60,145 bases of DNA from DASQHY01 sp035602605 (lineage in GTDB: Bacteria; Acidobacteriota; Terriglobia; Acidiferrales; UBA7541), in NCBI GenBank assembly GCA_035602605.1, contig DATNLZ010000085.1, positions 1 to 60,145 on the forward strand. The letters run 5' to 3'. A program made the translations under genes and the position numbers. Positions 41,176-50,967 of this stretch are shown here, one piece after another. The first letter of the stretch is position 1, and every line of letters begins with the position of its first letter. The notes under the pieces were generated by a model. The model did no database searches. It was not told the DNA's origin and saw only the letters and a list, made by a program, of their open reading frames with translations.

Positions 41176-44100
41176 TTACTTTACCGCAGCAGCATCTCTG
41201 GCTTTACGGGCAACAAGCGAAAATCCTTTTGCAGTGGCTTCTTTTTCGAGAGCGGCAAGGCGCGAGCGTCCAGCGTCGGATTTTGCCGATCTCATTTCGA
41301 TCTCTCCCAGGGCCAGCCGCGACTCGAGCTGAAGGGTAAATAGACCGCTACGAGCCGCATCGGCAAGCGCTTTTTCAAGTGTGGTTGTTGCCGCAGCGAG
41401 ATGCCCGGTCGCAGCGCTGACTCGGCCCTGCGCGATGGTTGCAAAGAGCTGAACGTTGCGGGTTGGACTTTTACCAGACGAAGCAACGGCCTGATTAATT
41501 TCTTTTTGCGCGTCGGCAAGTTTTCCTTCGCTGAGGTAACATCTCGCGAGAATAACCTCAGCGGTGGTCGCAATGTCATTCATCTTTATTTTTCTAGCTT
41601 CCTCGGCGGCCACTCGAGCAGTAGCTTCGGCTTCCGCGGTTCTTCCTCCTTCAAAGGCCAGAAGGGCCAGTTCCAGGCGGCTTTCCTGCGCGGTTTCTTT
41701 CTCACCCAAAGCATTGCGGATCGCCAGCGCCTCCACGTCGCTTTTTTCCGCCTCGGCCAACTGATCCTCAGCCATTAAGATTTCTCCGTACATGGCAAGC
41801 GCGTACGCCAATCCCCTCTTATTATTGAGCTGGCGCTCGATAGCCAGTGCCTCTTCGTCTCTTGATTTCGCGGCAGCGAGGTCGCCCTGATTCAAAAGCA
41901 CTTCCGAAAGGTTGATGAGTGCGGTGGCCGTTCCGGCCTTGTCGCCGATCTCGCGCCGGACAGCCAGCGACTCCTCATGCATTTTCCGCGCACCGACTAA
42001 GTCGCCTTCGCGCGTAAGCACAATGGCGAAGTTGAGCATCGCCCTGACCATGTTGCGCCGGTCACCGATTTCGCGGGAGAGATCCAGCGATTCCTGGTAC
42101 TTGTTCTTCGCTCCGGTGTAATCACCTTTCTCAAACAACGTCACGCCGACGTTGTTCAGTGACGTGGCCAGACCGTTCCGGTCGCCGATCTCACGGCGAA
42201 TCGTGATGGTCGCCTCCTGGAATTTTAGGGCCGTGGCTAAGTCACCCTGGTTCTTGTACAACAGGGCGAGATTGCTCAGGGAACTCGCGGTGCATTTCTG
42301 GTTGCCGATCTTCCGGCAAATATCGGCTGCCTGCTCATGCATCTTTTTCGACGAAGCCACATCTCCCTTATGGTCAGCGGCTGCCGCGAGGTGGTTCATG
42401 GCCAGCGCGGCCCCGCTCAGGTCTCCTGCGCTCGAGTAGATTTTTTGCGCCTCCTGTGCGGGACCCACAGACTTCTCGAATTCACCAAGGTCGTAGAGCG
42501 CATGCCCTTCCATAACGCGGGCCCTCGCCAACACCAACCGGCCCCCTGATTCTGTTCCCTTCGCAGCCGCACGCTCTGCCGCCGCCTGCTCTCGCTTGAA
42601 ATCAGCTATTGACGCTGCCGCCGAACCCTCAGCCAAATCGATCCGCGGATCATCTGCCGCGGGCGTTGGAAGCTTGCGCAACGCTTCCAGCGTGATGAGC
42701 GCATCCCTCCCTTTCCCAGCAGATGTTTGCGTTTCGGCCAGGTGCAAGCCGTACTCGAGGCTGTCCGGGAAAAAGGTCCAGAGCGTGTGATAGATGGCAA
42801 TGGCTTTATTCCATTCGTGCGTTATTTCGCGGTAGCCTCCTTCGATCGCGAGTCGTTGCTCTCGTGAAAGGTTGGCGGACAACTCATACGCTTTCTGGGC
42901 CTCAACCTGGGCCTTCGAGTCGTAACCAAGGCTAGACCAAGCGGCTGCCAGGGCTGCGTGTGCCAGAGCGTAATTGGGTCCCGCGGCCACAGCTTTTTCA
43001 AAAACAGCTCGTGCAGCGAGCGCATCGAACACGCGCAATTTTGCCAGCCCTTCCGAATAGAGCCGAGCTACTTCGGGGCTTGTTGGCAACGATGCCTGTA
43101 TTCGCGCCTCTTCCTTTTCTGACACTGAACCCGCGCCTAATTTGTCGCGAAGATGCGCGCCAGCGCGCGAAACAAGAGTCAAAACGTCTGCTTCGGTCCC
43201 GGTTTCAGATAATGCCGCGATGGTCTCCCCGGCGCTCGCGTCTTGTACGTTGAGGTCCAGGCGAATTTGACCCACCTCTTCTTTTCCGGTAACCAGATAG
43301 GAACCTTGCACCACCAAGTCATTGCCGAGCACCGTGCGGATTCGAGCTAGCGTGTCTTTCCCGTAGCTATCCGCATCGGTTAGGGAAAGATCGTTCTTCA
43401 TGCGCGCGACGTTCTCGCCGGGAATCGTCCGCAATCTCTCCCCGGCAGCAAGTTCGGTGGTCAGCATTTCCGAAAAAGCCGTCGAGAGCCACGCCGCTTC
43501 GGTTTTTCCTGAAAGGTTTTTAAACCCGAGCACCGCCACCGAGCGTCGCGCTCGAACCGGCGCGGCCGGTGTCCCGTAAGTCCCTGACGCCCCGCCGTGA
43601 AACAGCCGATCGCGCCAGCCCCCGAAATTCAAGCCCAATACCACACCGGTAAGCAGCATCACTCCGAGCGCGGTTGCCGCGGCCAGCACGACTGGACCGC
43701 GCGACTTCGCGCGGATTTTCCCGATGCTTGCTCCCTCGAGCGCAACCAATAGTTCTCGCGCTGATTGAAAACGTTCTCGCGGTTCTTTCTCGAGGCACTT
43801 ATCAATCACCGCGGCCAGCGCCGGCGCAATGCGGCGGTTCACCGAACTGGCCGACGGCGGATCTTGATGGAGAATCGCACCGATCACTTCCGCGCTTTGT
43901 GACTGCGGAAACGGTCGCCGACCTGTGGCCATTTCATAGAGCACCGCGCCCGCCGCAAAAATATCGCTCCGCGCATCAGCGGGAAAACCCTTGAGCTGTT
44001 CTGGGGACATGTACGGAAGTGTTCCGGAGACCACGTTGGTTTCGCTGATGGTGCGAGAAACATCGCCTTTAGTTTCAGGTTGCAGCAATTTGGCCAGCCC

Positions 44101-44550
44101 GAAGTCGAGGATCTTCAACCGGCCGTCCGGAGTGAGCATCAAGTTTCCGGGCTTAAGGTCGCGATGAACCACTCCCTGCGCGTGAGCAGCCGCCAGACCT
44201 TCGGCTAGCTGCGCGCCCAGTCGCTCGGTTTCTCGGTTCGTCAGAAACTCTGCCGCGAGTTTGGCACTCAACGTCTCGCCTACGATCAACTCCATGGCGA
44301 GGTAGTCCACGCCATCGTCCGAGCCAAACTCGTAGACGGTTTCGATGTTCGGATGATTTAGCTTGGCGAGAGCGAGCGCTTCTTTGCGGAAGCGATTGCG
44401 CGCGGCCTCATCGGTGAGCAGACCTGCGGGAAGAACCTTAATGGCCACGTCGCGATCGAGCTGATCGTCATGTGCGCGGTACACCACACCCATTCCGCCT
44501 GCGCCAAGCTGGCTGGTAATTTGGTAATGACTGAGCTTCCGTCCGATCAT
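41176..44550 (-). CDS. Ser/Thr protein kinase with long TPR domain
   Basis: 1124 residues. The N-terminal Hanks-type kinase has the Gly loop (GAGGMG, 17-21), Lys38, catalytic loop HRDLKPGN (129-136), DFG (149-151) and the APE-like MSPEQ. A membrane helix (VVLAAATALGVMLLTGVVLGL) is at about residue 285. A TolB/FlgO-like segment (SVAVLGFKNLSGKTEAAWL) follows, then from about 490 on, a long run of TPRs with repeats such as YNKGDLATALKFQEATITIRREIGDRNG. The kinase is cytoplasmic; the TPR part lies beyond the membrane. Substrates unknown. Confidence 0.92.
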   Translation of the reverse strand: MIGRKLSHYQITSQLGAGGMGVVYRAHDDQLDRDVAIKVLPAGLLTDEAARNRFRKEALALAKLNHPNIETVYEFGSDDGVDYLAMELIVGETLSAKLAAEFLTNRETERLGAQLAEGLAAAHAQGVVHRDLKPGNLMLTPDGRLKILDFGLAKLLQPETKGDVSRTISETNVVSGTLPYMSPEQLKGFPADARSDIFAAGAVLYEMATGRRPFPQSQSAEVIGAILHQDPPSASSVNRRIAPALAAVIDKCLEKEPRERFQSARELLVALEGASIGKIRAKSRGPVVLAAATALGVMLLTGVVLGLNFGGWRDRLFHGGASGTYGTPAAPVRARRSVAVLGFKNLSGKTEAAWLSTAFSEMLTTELAAGERLRTIPGENVARMKNDLSLTDADSYGKDTLARIRTVLGNDLVVQGSYLVTGKEEVGQIRLDLNVQDASAGETIAALSETGTEADVLTLVSRAGAHLRDKLGAGSVSEKEEARIQASLPTSPEVARLYSEGLAKLRVFDALAARAVFEKAVAAGPNYALAHAALAAAWSSLGYDSKAQVEAQKAYELSANLSREQRLAIEGGYREITHEWNKAIAIYHTLWTFFPDSLEYGLHLAETQTSAGKGRDALITLEALRKLPTPAADDPRIDLAEGSAAASIADFKREQAAAERAAAKGTESGGRLVLARARVMEGHALYDLGEFEKSVGPAQEAQKIYSSAGDLSGAALAMNHLAAAADHKGDVASSKKMHEQAADICRKIGNQKCTASSLSNLALLYKNQGDLATALKFQEATITIRREIGDRNGLATSLNNVGVTLFEKGDYTGAKNKYQESLDLSREIGDRRNMVRAMLNFAIVLTREGDLVGARKMHEESLAVRREIGDKAGTATALINLSEVLLNQGDLAAAKSRDEEALAIERQLNNKRGLAYALAMYGEILMAEDQLAEAEKSDVEALAIRNALGEKETAQESRLELALLAFEGGRTAEAEATARVAAEEARKIKMNDIATTAEVILARCYLSEGKLADAQKEINQAVASSGKSPTRNVQLFATIAQGRVSAATGHLAAATTTLEKALADAARSGLFTLQLESRLALGEIEMRSAKSDAGRSRLAALEKEATAKGFSLVARKARDAAAVK

Positions 44551-44645
44551 GTTTCAAGTACGGAGATACCTAACTGCAGAATCTTGCGCGCGATGCTAAA
44601 AGCCCCCGATAGGCGAGTCCCCGCCCCCCTGGAAACTTCGACGAA

Positions 44646-45680
44646 TTATTTTAGCGCGTAGGAACGGTAGAGCGTGTCGCGTTGCGCAGGGATGTAGCCT
44701 GCATCAGAGATGATTCGGCGCAACTCGGATTCGTTGGTGCGATTGCGGACCCCTGCGGCGTAGACCACGTTTTCCTCGATGAGGATGCTGCCAACGTCGT
44801 CGGCCCCGAATTGCAGGCCGACCTGGCAAACTTTCAGACCTGGGGTGAGCCAACTCGACTGGATGTGGTCGATCGTGTCGAGATACAGACGGCTGATCGC
44901 CAGCGTCTTCAAATAATCAACGGCCGTTGCCTGCGGTACTCGCTTTCCGAGCGGGGTGTTCTCCGGCGCAAACATCCACGGGATGAAGGCCGTAAAGCCG
45001 CCGGTATCTTCTTGGATGCGGCGAAGGCGCTCAAAGTGGTTGACACGGTGGCGATACTCTTCACCGCAGCCAAACATCATGGTTGCGGTAGTACGCATGC
45101 CCAGCGCGTGTGCGGTGCGATGCATCTGCTCCCATTCATCGCTCGTGCATTTGAGTCGCGAAATGCGGGTGCGAATTTCGTCGTCGAGAATTTCTGCGCC
45201 GCCTCCTGGTATAGAGTCCAGACCCGCATCCATCAAGCGTTTGACCGTGTCGCGCACGGAAAGTCCGCTCAGTTCCGCGATGCAACCAATTTCCGGAGCG
45301 GAGAAACAGTGCAAATGGACCTGCGGATAGCGCCGTTTGAGCGCCCGCAACAGGTTTTCGTAATAGTCAAGTTTCAGGTCCGGATTCAACCCGCCCTGCA
45401 GCAGGACTCCGGTGCCTCCGAGCTCCAGCATCTCGTCAATTTTCTGATAAATGGTCTCGAACGTAAGCAGGTAGCCTTCTTTCGAACCCACGGGGCGGTA
45501 GAATGCGCAAAACGAGCAGTATTCGGTGCAAACATTGGTGTAGTTGATGTTGCGGTCGATCTGATAGGTGGCGATGCGCGGATCATTTTTCTTTTTGCGC
45601 AATTGATTCGCTTCCATGCCGATTCCGAGCAGGTCATCGGACTGGAACATTTCCAGCGCTTGCTGCTGTGTAATACCCAT
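44646..45680 (-). CDS. mqnC: Cyclic dehypoxanthinyl futalosine synthase
   Basis: 344 residues from ATG 45680, which has ggga about 8 bases upstream. It has the radical SAM motif CTEYCSFC, the typical GGTGVLLQGGLNPDL and GGGAEILDDEIR, and C-terminal TPGLKVCQVGLQFGADDVGS, all diagnostic of MqnC. It cyclises dehypoxanthine futalosine in the futalosine route to menaquinone. It lies 82 bases downstream of mqnA, with the same direction, so likely one operon. MqnB, D and E are outside the window. Confidence 0.93.
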   Translation of the reverse strand: MGITQQQALEMFQSDDLLGIGMEANQLRKKKNDPRIATYQIDRNINYTNVCTEYCSFCAFYRPVGSKEGYLLTFETIYQKIDEMLELGGTGVLLQGGLNPDLKLDYYENLLRALKRRYPQVHLHCFSAPEIGCIAELSGLSVRDTVKRLMDAGLDSIPGGGAEILDDEIRTRISRLKCTSDEWEQMHRTAHALGMRTTATMMFGCGEEYRHRVNHFERLRRIQEDTGGFTAFIPWMFAPENTPLGKRVPQATAVDYLKTLAISRLYLDTIDHIQSSWLTPGLKVCQVGLQFGADDVGSILIEENVVYAAGVRNRTNESELRRIISDAGYIPAQRDTLYRSYALK

Positions 45681-45762
45681 GTTTCTCCCTGGTTGAGCGC
45701 CCGCGGCCACTGACTAAAACAGCCACGTCGCTAGACTCTACACGTAAAGCTGCCTTAAACTT

Positions 45763-46716
45763 TCAACGCCCTCCGGAGACCTTTGCCGCCATAGGCGCAA
45801 AGTTCAGCCTCTTCGGGCTACGAATCAGGTTTAAGGCGGCGCACTTTCGGAAATACAAATCGAGGCCGCGGAGATTTTCGTCGTCGAGCGAAAAATCAAT
45901 GTTGTTGCGCAAGTACGTTTCGAGCGCCGCCGCCGGCAAACCAAGCGTACCCGACGCCTCCGCAGCGATCTCACCAATCCGCGAGATGCCATAGTCTTTC
46001 GATGCCAGAAAATCGGACACCACCTCGGACCCCATCGCTCCGCTGCGGCCGGCCCAGAGTGCGAGAACGCACGGGAGCCCAGTGAGTTTCCGCCATTCGG
46101 CGACCACGTCGTAAACAAAAAGTCTACCTGGACCCCACTGGTCTGGCGGATTCACGCTTTCTCCGCTTACTTCATGTGAACCTACCCCGTGCGCAGGGGA
46201 TGGCTCGGACGCTTCTGGCCCAGAACGCGTCGGGTGTCTTCCCATTCTGCTCTCGTCAAGCGCGATTGCCAGGCGCAGCGCAGGGTCTCCAATGACCAGT
46301 GCAGCGTCAACTCCGCCGAGCATCGCCGGCCCCGGGGAACGTTCCGTAAATTCCGGCGAAATGTTCCAATGTTCCGCGCAAAGAATTCTCACCAGTGCCT
46401 GGGTGCTACGCGAGCTCGTATCCAAGGCCATCCGCCGGGTTGCCGCAATCGGTGTTTTGGAGAGGACCAGCAGGCTGCGGGCCTCGCGCTTTGCGGCGAT
46501 GGCCATTTCCGGCAGCACAACAATATCGTCGATACGCTGGTATTCGATCGCGGGAATGATCGCGACATCCGACAAGCCCGCACGCAAAGACTTAGCGCAT
46601 TGTGATGGCACCGTAAACGACAGATCGTAGCGTCCCCGAAGAGGCCCACGCGTAAAGCCCCACACAAGCGGTGAAGTATTTAAGTAGTTGACGATCGAGA
46701 CGCGTAGCTTGGCCAC
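45763..46716 (-). CDS. mqnA: Chorismate dehydratase, with an extra internal segment
   Basis: 317 residues. MqnA removes water from chorismate to give 3-[(1-carboxyvinyl)oxy]benzoate, the first step of the futalosine menaquinone pathway. RVSIVNYLNTSPLVWGF, SVAIIPAIEYQ-like DVAIIPAIEY, GGVDAALVIGDPALRL and LTGLPCVLALWAGR are conserved MqnA pieces. Between LAIALDES (about 155) and LFVYDVVAEW (about 200) there is an extra stretch of some 35-40 residues, rich in Gly/Pro/Ser/His (PAHGVGSHEVSGESVNPP), not expected in the family. It follows the same direction as mqnC. Confidence 0.9.
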   Translation of the reverse strand: MAKLRVSIVNYLNTSPLVWGFTRGPLRGRYDLSFTVPSQCAKSLRAGLSDVAIIPAIEYQRIDDIVVLPEMAIAAKREARSLLVLSKTPIAATRRMALDTSSRSTQALVRILCAEHWNISPEFTERSPGPAMLGGVDAALVIGDPALRLAIALDESRMGRHPTRSGPEASEPSPAHGVGSHEVSGESVNPPDQWGPGRLFVYDVVAEWRKLTGLPCVLALWAGRSGAMGSEVVSDFLASKDYGISRIGEIAAEASGTLGLPAAALETYLRNNIDFSLDDENLRGLDLYFRKCAALNLIRSPKRLNFAPMAAKVSGGR

Positions 46717-46820
46717 TCAAAAGCACCTTTCGGGACGCACCCCCATCATATAACGATCTGGGGCGGTAACGATTCTGGCAAAGACAAAGGTTAGTTTCGG
46801 TCTATTCCGATGGGAAGCCA

Positions 46821-47333
46821 CTAATTCTCGGCGCTATTAATCGGAGGTTCACTTATTGTCTGCGAGGATTTTTCAGGTTTGGAAGTGTCGATAGTTGCGT
46901 TCTCGGCAATGGTAGCGGCAGTCAGCGCCGATGCCACCGCGGAATCTTGCCCCGGGATTGTCGTCCTAGCGCTTAACAATGATTCCAATGCGTGAAATAG
47001 TGTCTCGGCAGGATCGGTCTTGGCCATAACTTGCCGCACGCCAAATTTCTTCGCTTCCAATTCAATTTCCGGAGAGTAATGCTGGGTGTGAAGAAGAATC
47101 GGCGCATCCGGTAAAATTTTAGCAATCTCGCGCGCCGTCTGCAGCCCATCCATCAGGGGCATGACCAGATCCAGAATAATAAGGTCAGGCCTGAGTTCGA
47201 CCGCTCTAGCCAAACCGTCCCTGCCATTCTGCGCTTGCCCGCAAACCTCCCAGCCGTCATGGGTTTCAAGGAGAGCAGTGAGTGCCTTTCGAATCGCATC
47301 GTTATCGTCAACAATTAGTATTCGAGTCTTCAT
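46821..47333 (-). CDS. Stand-alone response-regulator receiver protein
   Basis: 170 residues from ATG 47333 (MKTRILIVDDNDAIRKALTA). The receiver domain has the acidic pair DD (10-11), phosphoacceptor Asp in DLIILDLVMPLMDG (about 54), the Thr/Ser position in LLHTQHYSP and Lys in VMAKTDP. The tail after about residue 120 is low complexity (SALTAATIAENATIDTSKPEKS) without a DNA-binding output domain. It would signal through protein contacts. It is divergent from the Crp/Fnr gene across about 170 bases. Confidence 0.88.
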   Translation of the reverse strand: MKTRILIVDDNDAIRKALTALLETHDGWEVCGQAQNGRDGLARAVELRPDLIILDLVMPLMDGLQTAREIAKILPDAPILLHTQHYSPEIELEAKKFGVRQVMAKTDPAETLFHALESLLSARTTIPGQDSAVASALTAATIAENATIDTSKPEKSSQTISEPPINSAEN

Positions 47334-47430
47334 TGCGCACAACCACGGTCGGCGGGCAGGGTCCGCGGGAGCAACTCCGAAAAACACACTAACACACTAA
47401 GGTTAGATACCCTACAGAAGCTGGTTTTTC

Positions 47431-47459
47431 TTGTAAATACCCAAAACACCGTATACAAA
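47431..47459 (+). promoter_or_regulatory. Possible promoter of the Crp/Fnr-type gene
   Basis: TTGTAA (47431-47436), a 17-base spacer, then TACAAA (47454-47459). Four of six consensus positions at each box and ideal spacing; it starts about 45 bases before the ATG. Moderate at best, since the region is AT-rich. Confidence 0.35.
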
Positions 47460-47500
47460 AAGCAGGTCTGAAGCACCCATCCAAATAGTACTGGTGAGGT

Positions 47501-48262
47501 ATGATGGCCAAGATGAAGCAGTCGAGCGCCCGCGCATCGATCGAGCGAACAAGTCTCGAAGGCCGGGTGGTTCGCAATAAGATCTTGTTAGCGCTGACCG
47601 AAGCCGAGTATCGCACCCTCCGCCCGCACCTCGAATTCCTTACTCTGCCGCATCATCGCAGCCTGCACGAGCCGCATCGACCGCTGAAATTCCTCCATTT
47701 TGTAAATGAAGGGCTCATTTCGCTGGTTGTGGCGATGAAGACGGGGAAAACCGTGGAGGCCGGGGTGGTCGGCAATGAAGGTGTGGCCGGAATCCCCACG
47801 ATTGCCGGAATGCTGCGCAGTCCGCTTCGCGAAGTCGTGCAAATCGGAGGAAACGGCTTCCGCGTGAACGCCGGCGTCCTGCAAAAAACTCTGGCATCTA
47901 CGCCGCGGCTTCGTCAACTATTGGGACGCTTTGTAATGGTCCTGGGCATGCAAGTAGCGCAGACTGCGGCGTGTAACCGCGTTCACAATATCGAGCAGCG
48001 TTTAGCAAGATGGCTGCTAATGGCCCACGCTCGAATACACTCCGGGCGTTTACCCATAACCCACGATTTTCTCGCTACCATGCTCGGAACCGATCGGCCC
48101 TCGGTGACCTTGGCGGCGGGAACTTTGCAGAAGCTGATGCTTATCGAATATGCCCGCGGCGTGGTGAAGATTTTGGACCTGAAAAGACTCGAGCAATTCG
48201 CTTGTGAATGCTACGGAGTGATCCAAAGATATGGCATCGATTCCAGCCAACCCAGCAGCTGA
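47501..48262 (+). CDS. Crp/Fnr-family transcription regulator
   Basis: About 253 residues. N-terminal cNMP-type beta-barrel (LKFLHFVNEGLISLVVAMKTGKTVEAGVVGNEGVAGIPTIAG), long helix (MQVAQTAACNRVHNIEQRLARWLLMAH) and C-terminal winged helix with LPITHDFLATMLGTDRPSVTLAAGTLQKL. The effector loop lacks the RxAS motif of cAMP-binding Crp, and no Cys cluster for Fnr is visible, so the effector is unknown. ggtgagg precedes the start; 47504 could be the true ATG. Confidence 0.87.
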   Translation: MMAKMKQSSARASIERTSLEGRVVRNKILLALTEAEYRTLRPHLEFLTLPHHRSLHEPHRPLKFLHFVNEGLISLVVAMKTGKTVEAGVVGNEGVAGIPTIAGMLRSPLREVVQIGGNGFRVNAGVLQKTLASTPRLRQLLGRFVMVLGMQVAQTAACNRVHNIEQRLARWLLMAHARIHSGRLPITHDFLATMLGTDRPSVTLAAGTLQKLMLIEYARGVVKILDLKRLEQFACECYGVIQRYGIDSSQPSS

Positions 48263-48431
48263 AACAAGTCTTGAAGCGCTGTTGGAAATGCTCAGGGAGA
48301 AGTGTCCATTAGCGGCCTCGCGTTTCCTCTACACCGGCATGGCTCGAGCGTTCGCCACCCAATACGCGACATATCCTGCAAAAATTTGATATAACCCCAA
48401 AGCACATTTTATGCGTGAGCGGAGGTATTCT

Positions 48432-50924
48432 TTGCAACATTTCGTCCTCATCATTTTTGTGATTGCTGCCCTGTCTGGCTGGGCGACCGCGGGCCGCGCG
48501 CAAGCACCCTCTTCGGCGGAAACCAAAAAAACTCCCGCGATTAGCGAAAAAATCGCCGGCATGGAGCCTTTTCCAGGCTACTTTCCGTTTTACTGGGACA
48601 TGAAAACAGGGAAGATCTGGCTCGAAATAGACAAGTGGAACACGGAGTTTCTTTTCCTGGAATCGCTGCCTGCCGGAATCGGCTCCAATGACATTGGTCT
48701 CGATCGTGGTCAAGCGGGGCGCTCGCTTATTGTGCATTTCGAACGGAGTGGTCCGAGGGTCCTGCTGATCGCTGATAACTACAGATTTCGCGCGGGGAAT
48801 AATGATCCGGACCAAAGGCGGGCGGTCACCGAATCCTTTGCGCAATCCACGCTGTGGGGATTCGACGTGGCCGCCGAAAACGGGAAGACCGTGCTCGTTG
48901 ACGCGACCGGTTTCTTCTTGCGCGATGCTCACGAAGTAGCCGGCGCGATTCGCCGTGCCAAGCAGGGTTCCTTCCACCTGGAACCCTCCCGCTCCGCCGT
49001 CTACTTGCCCGGCACAAAAAATTTTCCGAAAAATACAGAGGTCGAAACGACGCTCACCTTTACCAGTGACGAACCCGGTGGGGAATGGTTGCAGGAAGTG
49101 GCGCCCCTGGCGCACGCGCTGACTGTGCGCGAACACCAATCCTTCATCGAATTGCCGCCGTCGGGATATAAACCGCGCATTTTCGACCCCCGCGCCGGGT
49201 TTTTCGGCATCCTGTACGCAGACTACGCTACGCCGGTAACCGAGCCCATCGTAAAGCGCTTTGCGGCTCGGCATCGCCTGGCGAAGAAAGATCCCTCCGC
49301 GACGGTCAGCGAACCTGTCCAGCCGATTGTGTATTACCTCGACCGCGGCGCGCCCGAACCCATCAGGACGGCGCTGCTGGAGGGGGCCCGCTGGTGGAAT
49401 CAGGCTTTCGAAACGGCCGGATACAAAAATGCATTTCGTGTGGAGATGCTGCCTGCCAATGCGGACCCCATGGATATTCGCTACAACCTGATTCAGTGGG
49501 TGCATCGCGCAACACGCGGGTGGTCCTACGGCAACTCCATTCTGGATCCACGCACCGGTGAAATTATCAAAGGTCAGGTGACGCTTGGGTCCCTGCGCGT
49601 GCGCCAGGACTATCTGATAGCCGAAGGATTGCTGGCGCCGTACGAACACGGCCAGCCGGTGTCGAAGAGAATGATGGAAATGGCGCTGGCGCGGATGCGG
49701 CAACTTGCCGCGCATGAAGTCGGGCACACGCTCGGCTTGATGCACAATTTCGCTGCGAGCACGAACCGTCGCGCTTCGGTGATGGATTATCCGCACCCGC
49801 TGGTAACTCTCAGCACCGACGGCGTCCCGGATTTGTCCGATGCCTACGCCATAGGAATTGGCGAATGGGACAAAGTAACCATCGCGTGGGGCTACCAGGA
49901 TTTTCCCGCGGGAGGCGACGAGAAAACCCAGCTCGACGCCATTATGGAAAATGCGTTACATCGCGGGCTTCGTTACCTTACCGACCAGGATGCGCGCCCG
50001 GCGGGTAGCGCAAGCCCCGAAGCGCATTTGTGGGACAACGGCGCTAACGCCGTAGAGGAGCTCGAGCAAGTGATGAAAGTACGCGCTGCGGCACTCGCGC
50101 GTTTTTCGCAAAATAATATCCGCGAAGGCGCGCCCCTGGCGACGGTTGAAGAGGTGCTCGTGCCGATTTATCTGTATCATCGTTATCAGGTGGAAGCGGC
50201 GGCGAAGCTGATTGGCGGACTCGATTACAGTTTTCAGTTGCGCGGGGACAGCCAAAAGAACGCCGAAATTGTGGTCCCTGCCGAGCAGCGCAAAGCCCTG
50301 GCGGCAGTTCTCGAGACTCTTCAGCCCAGGGTTCTGATATTGCCGGAACCATTGTTAAACATTATTCCGCCGCGCCCCCCAGAATATCCGCGCACGCGAG
50401 AGGACTTTACCATTCGCACTTCACCGGCATTCGACGCCTTAACACCGGCGGAATCGGCCGCAGACCACGTGGGCACTTTCCTCTTCAATCCGAATCGAGC
50501 TGCCCGCCTTGTGGAATATCACGCGCGCGATTCGCGCAATCCAGGATTTGGCGAGGTGCTGGACGAGATATTGAAGGCCACCTGGCACGCTCCGCCGCAA
50601 GCCGGTTACCCCGGCGAAATCCAGCGCACCGTCGCCTCTGTTGTACTGCATAAGCTAATGGCCCTGGCTGCCGACGAACACGCCCAGCCACAGGTGCGCG
50701 CCATTGCGTCGCTCAAGCTGCATGAGCTGAAAGATTCTCTTGCGCCGGCCTCCTCCGGCGGCGACGGGAATCGAGAAGCTTTCGTGTTTTATTCCCTTGA
50801 ACAGATCAAACGATTTGAAGCTGATCCCGCGAAGATGAACCTCACACGCCCTGCCGAGCCGCCACCCGGCCAACCGATAGGCTCCGATATTTTCTCTGGC
50901 GCCGCTGACTGGGGTTGGCAATGA
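48432..50924 (+). CDS. Exported zinc metalloprotease (DUF5117/DUF4953-like)
   Basis: About 830 residues. The TTG at 48432 is chosen because ggagg lies 6 bases upstream; the ATG at 48411 has no site and contains this ribosome site inside its own reading frame. A signal peptide (HFVLIIFVIAALSGWATAGRAQ) follows. The middle holds the metzincin-like HEVGHTLGLMHN (about residue 428-439), whose three His bind Zn. N-terminal LESLPAGIGSNDIGLDRGQ and C-terminal EVLDEILKATWHAP resemble the DUF5117/DUF4953 metalloprotease group of acidobacteria and Bacteroidetes. Probably periplasmic or secreted protein/peptide degradation. Confidence 0.88.
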   Translation: MQHFVLIIFVIAALSGWATAGRAQAPSSAETKKTPAISEKIAGMEPFPGYFPFYWDMKTGKIWLEIDKWNTEFLFLESLPAGIGSNDIGLDRGQAGRSLIVHFERSGPRVLLIADNYRFRAGNNDPDQRRAVTESFAQSTLWGFDVAAENGKTVLVDATGFFLRDAHEVAGAIRRAKQGSFHLEPSRSAVYLPGTKNFPKNTEVETTLTFTSDEPGGEWLQEVAPLAHALTVREHQSFIELPPSGYKPRIFDPRAGFFGILYADYATPVTEPIVKRFAARHRLAKKDPSATVSEPVQPIVYYLDRGAPEPIRTALLEGARWWNQAFETAGYKNAFRVEMLPANADPMDIRYNLIQWVHRATRGWSYGNSILDPRTGEIIKGQVTLGSLRVRQDYLIAEGLLAPYEHGQPVSKRMMEMALARMRQLAAHEVGHTLGLMHNFAASTNRRASVMDYPHPLVTLSTDGVPDLSDAYAIGIGEWDKVTIAWGYQDFPAGGDEKTQLDAIMENALHRGLRYLTDQDARPAGSASPEAHLWDNGANAVEELEQVMKVRAAALARFSQNNIREGAPLATVEEVLVPIYLYHRYQVEAAAKLIGGLDYSFQLRGDSQKNAEIVVPAEQRKALAAVLETLQPRVLILPEPLLNIIPPRPPEYPRTREDFTIRTSPAFDALTPAESAADHVGTFLFNPNRAARLVEYHARDSRNPGFGEVLDEILKATWHAPPQAGYPGEIQRTVASVVLHKLMALAADEHAQPQVRAIASLKLHELKDSLAPASSGGDGNREAFVFYSLEQIKRFEADPAKMNLTRPAEPPPGQPIGSDIFSGAADWGWQ

Positions 50925-50967
50925 GTTGGTCCATGGTCCAAACTGATTTGACAGCGTTGTTATACTG

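Noticed and set aside
44682..45713. Plus-strand open frame of about 343 codons.
   Set aside because: It mirrors mqnC, which has clear radical SAM motifs; the antisense frame has none.
48309..49796. Long minus-strand open frame of about 495 codons.
   Set aside because: It is antisense to the metalloprotease with the HEVGHTLGLMHN motif and shows no family features.
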